Assembly (NCBI GenBank): GCA_948473335.1
Contig: CAOKXF010000012.1
Coordinates: 1-42,799, forward strand
Reading direction: 5' to 3'
DNA from: an uncultured Clostridium sp.
GTDB taxonomy: Bacteria; Bacillota; Clostridia; TANB77; CAG-508
Length of the DNA stretch: 42,799 bases
The stretch's first letter is position 1. Each line of letters starts with the position of its first letter. The translations under genes and the position numbers were made by a program. The notes beneath the pieces are model-generated. The model had not been told where the DNA came from. It searched no databases and worked only from the letters and a program-made list of their open reading frames with translations. Positions 33,839 to 40,608 of the stretch are shown here, in pieces.

Positions 33839-34450
33839 ATGAATAAGATAGTGACAATAAGCAGAGAATTTGGAAGCGGAGGAAGAGAAATAGGGAAGAG
33901 ATTAGCAGAAGAATTAGGATTTGCATATTATGACCGTGAAATAATAACAGAACTTTCAAAAGAAACGGGAATGACAGAAGAATATATAAGAAATATATCA
34001 GAAAAAGGAATATATACATATGCATTTCAATTTGCAAAGTCATTTGCTATGTATCCAAGTTTGCAAAGTAATCAAACAGAAATATTAGTAAAACAACAAA
34101 AGATATTAAAGGAAATATCAGAAAAGGGAAATTGTGTAATAGTAGGAAGAGGGGCAAATATAATATTAAGAGAAAAAAGTCCAATGAATATATTTGTATA
34201 TGCAGATATGGAAGCAAAAATAAATCGTTGTAGAACAAAGAGAAAAGATGAAAAACTTACAGATAGCGAATTAAAAAAGAAAATTAAGCAAGTAGATAAA
34301 AATAGAAGAAACTATCATGAAATAATTTCAGATTTAGAATGGGGAGCTAAGGAAAATTATCATTTATGTATTAATACATCGAATATAGAAATAAAAGATA
34401 TAATTCCTTCACTTTCAAATTATATAGAGAACTGGTTTAGGAGGAAATAA
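33839..34450 (+). CDS. cytidylate-kinase-like family protein
   Basis: A 203-residue P-loop protein of the cytidylate-kinase-like family. It begins MNKIVTISREFGSGGREIGK with the phosphate loop GSGGREIG, then FAYYDREIITELSKETGMTE, and CVIVGRGANIILRE and MEAKINRCRTKRKDE as in nucleotide kinases. These differ from true Cmk and have no proven substrate. AGGAGG 6 bases before ATG 33839 sets the start; an upstream GTG lies in the repeat. The next gene, a MATE transporter, is 4 bases on. Another copy of this domain is fused to a MATE at 40609-42612. Confidence 0.85.
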   Translation: MNKIVTISREFGSGGREIGKRLAEELGFAYYDREIITELSKETGMTEEYIRNISEKGIYTYAFQFAKSFAMYPSLQSNQTEILVKQQKILKEISEKGNCVIVGRGANIILREKSPMNIFVYADMEAKINRCRTKRKDEKLTDSELKKKIKQVDKNRRNYHEIISDLEWGAKENYHLCINTSNIEIKDIIPSLSNYIENWFRRK

Positions 34451-34454
34451 AAAA

Positions 34455-35786
34455 ATGAAAATACAATTATCGGAGCATTTTACATATAAAAAATTAATAA
34501 AATTCACAATACCAACAATAATCATGATGATATTTACATCAATATATGGAGTAGTAGATGGAATATTTGTATCAAATTGTGTAGGTTCTGATGCATTTGC
34601 AGCGGTAAATTTAATAATGCCAATATTAATGATATTTGGAACGATAGGATTTATGATAGGGACAGGAGGAAGTGCATTAGTTTCAAAAACAATTGGAGAA
34701 GGAGATAAGAAAAAGGCAAATAAATATTTTTCAATGTTAATATATTTATTGGTAATAACAGGAATGGTATTAACAATAGTAGGTTTAGTATTTATAGAGC
34801 CAATGTCGAAATTATTAGGAGCAGATGAAAGTATGCTCAAAGACTGTATTACATATGGAAGAACTATAATCATATTTTTAGTGGTATTTGTTTTACAAAA
34901 CTGTTTTCAAAGTTTTTTAATTGTTGCAGAGAAACCAACATTTGGATTAATAGTATCAATAGTTACTGGTGTAACAAATATGATTTTAGACTTTTTATTT
35001 ATGTATGTATTTAGAATGGGAGTATTTGGAGCGGCACTTGCAACAGGGATAAGTCAACTAATAGGAGGAGTTATTCCATTAGTATATTTTATTTGTAATA
35101 AAAATGGTACTTTAAAATTAGTAAAGGCGAAATTTGAGTGGAAAGCGATTTTTCAATCTTGTGTAAATGGTTCATCAGAAATGTTAACAAACTTATCTAT
35201 GTCATTAGTTAATATGCTATATAATATGCAACTTATGAAATATGCAGGAGCAGATGGAGTTGTAGCATATGGAATTATAATGTATGTAGGATTTATATTT
35301 GCTGGAACATACTTAGGATATTCAATAGGAACAGCGCCTATTATTGGATATCATTATGGTGCAGGAAATACTGAAGAATTAAAAAATTTATTAAAGAAGA
35401 GCTTAAAATTGATTGCAATAACATCTTTAGTAATGACAGGATTAGCAGAAATACTGTCGAGAGTGCTTGCTTCCATTTTTGTAAGTTATAATGTAGAATT
35501 GCTTAACATGACAACAAAAGCTATAAGGCTATTCTCTATTTCGTTTATAATTAGTGGATTTAATATGTTTGCATCATCATTCTTTACAGCATTAAATAAT
35601 GGAGTAGTTTCAGCTGCTATATCATTTTTGAGAACTCTAGTATTTCAAGTAGTTATGATATTTATACTTCCAGCAATATTAGGACTTGATGGTATTTGGC
35701 TTGCAGTTGTTTTTGCAGAGATTTTATCTTTAATTGTAAGTAGTATATTTTTAATTAAAAATAGAAAAAAATATCAATATGCTTGA
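34455..35786 (+). CDS. MATE-family efflux transporter
   Basis: A 443-residue multidrug and toxin extrusion transporter with twelve predicted helices, moving compounds out in exchange for Na+ or H+. It starts FTYKKLIKFTIPTIIMMIFT, and VVDGIFVSNCVGSDAFAAVN and GTGGSALVSKTIGEGDKKKA are typical of the first half; SIGTAPIIGYHYGAGN begins the second. Substrate is unknown. It is 4 bases after the cytidylate-kinase-like gene with a GGAGG site in that gene, so the two are translated together. A terminator follows. Confidence 0.92.
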   Translation: MKIQLSEHFTYKKLIKFTIPTIIMMIFTSIYGVVDGIFVSNCVGSDAFAAVNLIMPILMIFGTIGFMIGTGGSALVSKTIGEGDKKKANKYFSMLIYLLVITGMVLTIVGLVFIEPMSKLLGADESMLKDCITYGRTIIIFLVVFVLQNCFQSFLIVAEKPTFGLIVSIVTGVTNMILDFLFMYVFRMGVFGAALATGISQLIGGVIPLVYFICNKNGTLKLVKAKFEWKAIFQSCVNGSSEMLTNLSMSLVNMLYNMQLMKYAGADGVVAYGIIMYVGFIFAGTYLGYSIGTAPIIGYHYGAGNTEELKNLLKKSLKLIAITSLVMTGLAEILSRVLASIFVSYNVELLNMTTKAIRLFSISFIISGFNMFASSFFTALNNGVVSAAISFLRTLVFQVVMIFILPAILGLDGIWLAVVFAEILSLIVSSIFLIKNRKKYQYA

Positions 35787-35830
35787 TAAGTTTATTATGT
35801 ACATAAATATAGATTTTATATTTTAACAAA

Positions 35831-35858
35831 AAGAACTACATTTTGTAGTTCTTATTTT
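35831..35858 (+). terminator. intrinsic terminator
   Basis: AAGAACTACA and TGTAGTTCTT pair perfectly around TTT, followed by ATTTTAA. It ends the kinase-like/MATE operon. Confidence 0.88.
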
Positions 35859-35865
35859 AAAACAA

Positions 35866-35944
35866 CTATTTAGATTTTTTTCTAAATAGATATTGACAAA
35901 AACAAAAAAAGCGAATATAATCTATTTAGAAATATTTCTAAATA
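35866..35944 (+). promoter_or_regulatory. sdpR promoter flanked by two matching operators
   Basis: TTGACA (35893-35898) and TATAAT (35916-35921) are 17 bases apart. Operator 1 (35866-35889) has arms CTATTTAGA/TCTAAATAG 6 bases apart; operator 2 (35923-35944) is a perfect 22-bp palindrome with the same arm word, just past the -10. An ArsR-type dimer encoded by the next gene would bind both and block its own promoter. Confidence 0.85.
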
Positions 35945-35966
35945 CCAAAAAGGAGGAATGATAGCA

Positions 35967-36233
35967 TTGGGAATGTCAGAAACCTTAAAAGCAATATCAG
36001 ACCCAGTAAGAAGAGATATACTTGACATGCTGAAAGAAGAAAAAAAGTCAGCAGGAGAGATATCTGAAAAATTTAAACTTACAGGAGCAACTGTATCATA
36101 TCATTTATCACAATTGAAGAAAGCAAATTTAATTACAGAAACTAAATTTAAGAATTTTATTTATTATGAATTAAATGTGTCTGTATTTGAAGATGTATTA
36201 GTATGGATATATAAATTAGGAGGAAATAAATAG
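35967..36233 (+). CDS. sdpR: SdpR-like ArsR-family autorepressor
   Basis: A winged-helix repressor of the ArsR family (SdpR group), about 88 residues. ETLKAISDPVRRDILDMLKE opens it, and GEISEKFKLTGATVSYHLSQ holds the recognition helix; FIYYELNVSVFEDVL closes it. No metal-binding cysteines are seen, as in SdpR. AGGAGG (35951-35956) lies one base from an ATG at 35958, too close; TTG at 35967 (10 bases) is the likely start and ATG 35973 the alternative. It is followed by an SdpI-like gene after 2 bases, and its promoter has twin operators. Confidence 0.83.
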   Translation: MGMSETLKAISDPVRRDILDMLKEEKKSAGEISEKFKLTGATVSYHLSQLKKANLITETKFKNFIYYELNVSVFEDVLVWIYKLGGNK

Positions 36234-36235
36234 AG

Positions 36236-36781
36236 ATGAATAATAATAAAAAAACATTAATTTTAACAGTAAGTGTATGCTTATTACCAATAATATTAGG
36301 AATAGTGTTATATAATAAATTGCCAGAACAAATGCCAATACACTTTACAATGGGTGACAAAATTGATAATTATGCACCAAAAAATATTGCATTATTTGGC
36401 ATACCAATTATAATGTCAATAGTGCAAGCGATATGTATTATATTTACAAACAAAAGAAATAAATTAAGTAATGATGAAAAACCAAGGATTTTAAAAATAA
36501 TGGAATGGTTTATTCCAATTATTACAGTATTAATGTATATAATTATGATAGAAGTACCACTAGGAAGTACAGTTTATGTAGGCAAAAGTGTATGTTTAAT
36601 TATAGGAATATCACTTATTGTAATAGGAAATTATATTCCAAAAATGAGTTATGAAGTTGGAAAAAGTATTTGCCATCCAGCTCCTAAAAGTGAAAAATCA
36701 TTTAGAAAAATGACTAAGGCAATGGGATATTTTTCTATTTTGATAGGAATAATTTCTCTATTATTGATAATATGGATATAG
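36236..36781 (+). CDS. sdpI: SdpI-like membrane protein
   Basis: SdpI in Bacillus is the membrane immunity protein against the SdpC toxin and also sequesters SdpR. The 181-residue protein has about five helices; LPEQMPIHFTMGDKIDNYAP is the DUF1648 motif, and VGKSVCLIIGISLIVIGNYI and GYFSILIGIISLLLII are later helices. It follows sdpR by 2 bases. No sdpABC toxin genes are in the window, so it may confer immunity to toxins of others or respond to envelope stress. Confidence 0.85.
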   Translation: MNNNKKTLILTVSVCLLPIILGIVLYNKLPEQMPIHFTMGDKIDNYAPKNIALFGIPIIMSIVQAICIIFTNKRNKLSNDEKPRILKIMEWFIPIITVLMYIIMIEVPLGSTVYVGKSVCLIIGISLIVIGNYIPKMSYEVGKSICHPAPKSEKSFRKMTKAMGYFSILIGIISLLLIIWI

Positions 36782-36895
36782 AAAAATGGATATACATGGA
36801 TACAAGATAGCAATAGTAATTATTAGAAAGACAAATAAAAATAAAAAAGAAATACAAAAGCATACAGGAATATACTTAAAATGAAAAAAGTACTG

Positions 36896-36933
36896 TTTTA
36901 CTAATAGGCGCATTTCTGCGCCTATTAGTAAAA
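36896..36933. repeat. palindromic repeat, copy 2 (34-bp core)
   Basis: The core (36898-36931) is a perfect palindrome with arms TTACTAATAGGCGCA and TGCGCCTATTAGTAA around TTTC. It has the same outer arms and length as the one at 17206-17239. It lies between convergent genes and may also terminate transcription. Confidence 0.75.
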
Positions 36934-36985
36934 AGAAAAATCAAAAATAGATATAAAAAATAGAAAATGTAATATATTAAAATTT

Positions 36986-38470
36986 TTATATAACAACAAA
37001 ATCAGTAGGTAAAGAGATTTTTTGAGTAATTTTGTCTGAACGATAAGAAGAGATTTCAAAACGATTTTGTTTATCAAATTTAATCATAATAGTTTTAGTG
37101 TAATTATCTTTAGAAGGAGAACTTATTTCATTGATGACAATACTTGCACTATATTTTTTCAAAGTATCGAAAATATTCATAAATCCTATACCAGAACCAC
37201 CATTATCTAAATGTGTAGAACAAGGATTTTTACCTAGAGATAATAAAGTGTCAATTTCAAATTCTATTCCAGAATCATATACATATAGACTATAACATTC
37301 ATTAATGATGCCTAACTTTACTAATATGCTACGATTTATATTATTTGAATAGTTTATTGCAATTATAGAGTTTCTTATGAGGTCAGCAAGTAATATTTCA
37401 AGATTTTCTTTATCAACAATGTTGTTTATCATATGATGAATATTACCAGATATCTGCAATTCAAAATCAATTTTATCTTTTATGCATTCAGATTGCATAA
37501 ATTTTATCATATCATCTAATTCTTCAATATTTGTTTTAGATAATTCAGGCATACTTGTTTGCACTAAATAAGTTTTGGAAATTGAATTAATTCTGTCTCT
37601 AATATCTAATTCAGATGCAGTTTCACTTTTCTGTAATAAATCGTTTAGTTTGAATTCTAAAGATTTTTGTTTGTGAGCTATTGAATGACTGGTTTTACTG
37701 AAGCTTAAATTTTCTTTTTCTAATTTTGCTATTTCTTCATTTTTCTGATTTATTGTTTTTCTTGCTTCTTCTAGTTCTTTTATTAGTAAGTTTTGTTTGT
37801 AATATATTTCAAATGATTTTTTTATCGTTATGAACATTACAATAGAAAAAAGTATGAATGCAAAAAAGAAAGATGTATTAATTAACAAATTAAAATTAGA
37901 TAGAATAATAAATGCTAAGCATATTGTAGCACTAATATTCAAGATTAGTATTCTAAAATAACTATTCAAAAAGTTATTTTGTAAAAATACAAAACCATTT
38001 TTTAATTTTGGGATTTTTAAAATTAAATATAATAGTAATATATGTATACAAGATATGAAAAATAATTTAATATAATCATTTGGTAAATGAAATATAACGT
38101 TTGGTAAAAAATTTATTGTAAGTGAAATAAAAAATATTATATAATTAATACTAATAGAAATAATAGTAATTATAAATGAATTTTCAAAAGTGTTATTTGT
38201 AATTAATAAATATAATAAACTTAATAAAAGTGTAAGACAAAAAATACATATAAAAGAGTTAGAATTATATTTTATTATTCCAGATAATAATGATATTAGA
38301 AAAGTACTTATAAATGTAATAATGGTTTTTGAAATAGAAACATGTTTACTATTTGCTATTTTGATGTAAGTGTAATACGTACACATACTAATAAGATATA
38401 TTTTTAATACATAAGGCAGAATTCCTATACACATATATTGTAAATTTTTAATAAAATCTAAATTATTCAA
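36986..38470 (-). CDS. AgrC-like sensor histidine kinase
   Basis: A 494-residue sensor kinase of the AgrC/GHKL type. About six helices fill residues 10-220, a coiled coil follows (about 228-255), and the phosphorylated histidine is probably in KTSHSIAHKQKS (about 260). The ATPase part has LLADLIRNSIIAI (N box), YVYDSGIEF and DNGGSGIGFMNIF (G box). Kinases of this class sense secreted peptides. Start is TTG with GGAGGT 8 bases before it. It lies downstream of a 14-residue peptide gene and a Spo0A-like regulator, all on the minus strand. Confidence 0.9.
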   Translation of the reverse strand: MNNLDFIKNLQYMCIGILPYVLKIYLISMCTYYTYIKIANSKHVSISKTIITFISTFLISLLSGIIKYNSNSFICIFCLTLLLSLLYLLITNNTFENSFIITIISISINYIIFFISLTINFLPNVIFHLPNDYIKLFFISCIHILLLYLILKIPKLKNGFVFLQNNFLNSYFRILILNISATICLAFIILSNFNLLINTSFFFAFILFSIVMFITIKKSFEIYYKQNLLIKELEEARKTINQKNEEIAKLEKENLSFSKTSHSIAHKQKSLEFKLNDLLQKSETASELDIRDRINSISKTYLVQTSMPELSKTNIEELDDMIKFMQSECIKDKIDFELQISGNIHHMINNIVDKENLEILLADLIRNSIIAINYSNNINRSILVKLGIINECYSLYVYDSGIEFEIDTLLSLGKNPCSTHLDNGGSGIGFMNIFDTLKKYSASIVINEISSPSKDNYTKTIMIKFDKQNRFEISSYRSDKITQKISLPTDFVVI

Positions 38471-38511
38471 AACAATTTACCTCCATTAATAATTATAGTG
38501 TATAGTAAAAA

Positions 38512-38555
38512 GATAATCAATATAAGCTATTTTAAAAATAGCTATATTAATTATC
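38512..38555 (-). terminator. strong hairpin between peptide and kinase genes
   Basis: About 20 bases on each side pair with a single bulge and one G-U (GATAATCAATATAAGCTATT on the left, as read on the plus strand). On the minus strand TCTTTTTAC follows. It may be an attenuator that lets the peptide be made in excess of the kinase. Confidence 0.6.
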
Positions 38556-38577
38556 TCATAATTAGATATGTTTGAAA

Positions 38578-38622
38578 TTATCCAGCCCAGTAGCTAATCC
38601 AAGCCATTAATGCTTCCCACAT
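38578..38622 (-). CDS. 14-residue Trp-rich peptide, candidate signal
   Basis: The ORF reads MWEALMAWISYWAG and stops with TAA. It starts 8 bases after AAGGAGG, one of the best ribosome sites in the window, which makes real translation likely. Three tryptophans in 14 residues at positions 2, 8 and 12 would lie on an amphipathic, membrane-seeking helix. There is no cysteine, so it is not a cyclic AgrD-type peptide, and no agrB is present. It lies between an AgrC-like kinase and a Spo0A-like regulator, with a hairpin after it. I do not recognise it. A signalling, regulatory or membrane-active peptide is possible. Confidence 0.6.
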   Translation of the reverse strand: MWEALMAWISYWAG

Positions 38623-38752
38623 AAAACTCACCTCCTTTTTCTATAACGATAAATAACTAATGTAAATAAAAAATACCATTTATTACATACAAACATATGG
38701 TATATAAAAATAGAAAAAAGTAGTGAAAAGTGGGGATGCAGAAAAAACAAAA

Positions 38753-38774
38753 AGAGACTTGTTTAAAAAGTCCC
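38753..38774 (-). terminator. terminator after the Spo0A-like gene
   Basis: On the minus strand GGGACTTTTT pairs partly with AAGTCTC (stem GACTT/AAGTC), then TCTTTTTGTTTTTT follows. It separates the Spo0A-like gene from the peptide gene, which would therefore have its own promoter. A second palindrome (38799-38822, arms ATCTAGTATAT) overlaps the regulator stop. Confidence 0.6.
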
Positions 38775-38816
38775 ATAGTATTTCTTATGCAATAAATAAT
38801 CTAGTATATAAATATA

Positions 38817-39605
38817 CTAGATAAGTTTTTTAATTTTATCAACATAGAAATAAACAAATTCCATAGGAGTAGGCAAACCAGTTTCATAATTAATTCTAGC
38901 AGTATAATACATAGATAAATCTTCAATAGAAGAAACACGCCAAGCATGAATAATAGCATTTTGAATACCATTAGTAATAGTAGTACTAGATTTATGATGA
39001 ATTTTAGTCAAATATTGCATGACACTAACATTACTGTTAGGAGAAGTAAGCAAATAGAAAATAGCATCGTGAATATATTTTCTACCCTTCAAATTTGGAG
39101 TAATGCCAATTAAATCCAACTCATGATAAATACAATTAGAAATTTTAGTTTCATTATCAACAATTTCATTTTTCAAAACAGATAAAGAATTTTTAGAAGA
39201 AGTATCACGTAAAATAAGGAGCTTATTTAAAACATGTTCACATGAATACGTTGGATGATTTTTATATAAAATTATATCAACACCATATCTATGAAGAATT
39301 TCATAAGTTCTTTGAGAATTAATATGAGTAGTAACAATAATTATGGGTCTATAATCTAAGTTGAGATTATTCAAGGTTTGCAAAAACTCTAGAGAATCTG
39401 TATTGCCAGAGTTACTGTTATTTAATTCTATATCCAAAACTATACCCTCTGGATGCTTTAACTGAACATAATTCAAAGCTTCAACATCAGAGTCAGTAAT
39501 AGCAATTAATTCAAAATCATTTCTACTTTTCAAACATTTCAAAAAGTTATTACAATCATTAATATCATCTTCAATAATTAATATTTTCATAGGTTTTAAT
39601 TCCAT
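38817..39605 (-). CDS. Spo0A-like response regulator
   Basis: A 262-residue response regulator. The receiver (about 7-125) has IIEDD, the phosphorylated aspartate in GIVLDIEL (D58), VTTHI and ILYKNH. The C-terminal domain is of the Spo0A type: IYHELDLIGITPNLKGRKYIHDAIFYLL, then TTITNGIQNAIIHAWRVSS and INYETGLPTPMEFVYFYVDKI. Spo0A starts sporulation in Bacillus and Clostridium, but divergence (no IPAHIKGYQYLR match, different recognition helix) suggests a paralogue with another regulon. AAGGAG precedes the ATG; the AgrC-like kinase nearby is the likely partner. Confidence 0.87.
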   Translation of the reverse strand: MELKPMKILIIEDDINDCNNFLKCLKSRNDFELIAITDSDVEALNYVQLKHPEGIVLDIELNNSNSGNTDSLEFLQTLNNLNLDYRPIIIVTTHINSQRTYEILHRYGVDIILYKNHPTYSCEHVLNKLLILRDTSSKNSLSVLKNEIVDNETKISNCIYHELDLIGITPNLKGRKYIHDAIFYLLTSPNSNVSVMQYLTKIHHKSSTTITNGIQNAIIHAWRVSSIEDLSMYYTARINYETGLPTPMEFVYFYVDKIKKLI

Positions 39606-39741
39606 AAAATCACTCCTTACATTTTTATATCACAAATATACCATAAAATACTATAAAAAACCATGATTATACAAAAGGTTTATATGAAAAAATAAGTGTT
39701 TAATAAAAATAAATAAAAAAGTAGAAAGAGATGGTTATAAA

Positions 39742-40140
39742 ATGGTAAAAAGTGAAGGAATATTAAAAGAGGAATCACAATTAGAAAAATTAGAGCAAAT
39801 AGAAAGAGGAAGAAGAATTAAAGGAATCAGGGAAAATGAATTAAAAATGAAAAAGACGCAATTAGGAAAAGCAATAGGAGTTTCAGGTCAATTTTTAGGA
39901 TTAGTAGAAGAAGGAAAAGGAAATTTAGCATATAAAAGTATAAAAAGACTAAAAGAAATAAGTGGATTTTCATCAGATTATATATTATATGGATTAGATG
40001 ATAATATAATCAAGGAAACAAGAAAAATTTTAGGAAAGTATACAGATAAACAAATTATGGAAGCAATAGAGATAATAAAAGAAATAGCATTATTTATAAA
40101 AAGTGAAGATAAAACAAAAAAGGAAGATAATAAAAAATGA
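39742..40140 (+). CDS. XRE-family HTH regulator
   Basis: A 132-residue DNA-binding protein. The helix-turn-helix runs about 27-83 (RRIKGIRENELKMKKTQLGK and QFLGLVEEGKGNLAYKSIKR), then a short linker and a helical, Lys/Glu-rich C terminus that may form a dimer. The ligand and targets are unknown. It faces away from the Spo0A-like gene across 136 bases and is 91 bases before a small membrane-protein gene. Short regulators of this kind often control a neighbour. Confidence 0.8.
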   Translation: MVKSEGILKEESQLEKLEQIERGRRIKGIRENELKMKKTQLGKAIGVSGQFLGLVEEGKGNLAYKSIKRLKEISGFSSDYILYGLDDNIIKETRKILGKYTDKQIMEAIEIIKEIALFIKSEDKTKKEDNKK

Positions 40141-40231
40141 AAATTTTAAATTGTTATGAAAGTAACATATTGACTTTTGAAAGTTAATTTTGTAAAATAT
40201 CCATATAATAAATATGGAGGAAGTTGTAATA

Positions 40232-40399
40232 ATGTATATAGATTATTGTTTCTATTTAAATAAATTAATAGGAACGCAAAAGAAAAAAGAAGTTTTAATA
40301 TTTATGCTATTTTGGTTATTAATGTTTGCAGTAGCAAGAGTATTACAAGCAATCTATATAAAAAAACATAAGGATGTAAACGATAGAGAAGAAAGATAG
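40232..40399 (+). CDS. small single-helix membrane protein
   Basis: A 55-residue protein starting MYIDYCFYLNKLIGTQKKKE. One hydrophobic helix (about 24-42, VLIFMLFWLLMFAVARVL) is followed by a charged tail KKHKDVNDREER. The GGAGG at 40216-40220 serves this ATG; a frame from ATG 40214 would start on the ribosome site itself. I do not recognise it. Its place between the XRE gene and the MATE-kinase fusion gives no clear function. Confidence 0.6.
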   Translation: MYIDYCFYLNKLIGTQKKKEVLIFMLFWLLMFAVARVLQAIYIKKHKDVNDREER

Positions 40400-40450
40400 A
40401 TATAAATAAGAAGATAAAACAACATTTTTGGACAATAAATTAAAAACTAC

Positions 40451-40479
40451 TTGACAATAAATTATTAATGTAATAAACT
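40451..40479 (+). promoter_or_regulatory. sigma-70-type promoter of the MATE-kinase fusion
   Basis: TTGACA (40451-40456) and TAAACT (40474-40479) are 17 bases apart. The transcript would have a leader of about 125 bases before the GTG at 40609. Confidence 0.75.
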
Positions 40480-40551
40480 AACAACACTATAAATAAGAGT
40501 AAGAGAAAAGGGAAAATGGAAACGCACATTATTTAAATAATAATGCTAACG

Positions 40552-40576
40552 AACAACACCAAAAGTGTTGTTTTTG
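40552..40576 (+). terminator. terminator-like hairpin in the MATE leader (attenuator candidate)
   Basis: AACAACAC and GTGTTGTT pair around CAAAA, followed by T-rich sequence. It is between the promoter and the gene, so reading through it would be required. ACGCAC (40522-40527) and GTGCGT (40578-40583) could form a longer stem around it. Confidence 0.55.
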
Positions 40577-40608
40577 TGTGCGTAAAAATGATATAAGGAG
40601 GAAGAAAA

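Noticed and set aside
38578..38622. Cyclic AgrD-type autoinducer
   Set aside because: No Cys or Ser in the usual position for a ring with a leader and recognition tail, only 14 residues, and no AgrB protease nearby.
36986..39605. Plain sporulation master regulator spo0A locus
   Set aside because: The regulator diverges from Spo0A in conserved blocks and is paired with an AgrC-type kinase, unlike the usual spoIVB-spo0A neighbourhood.
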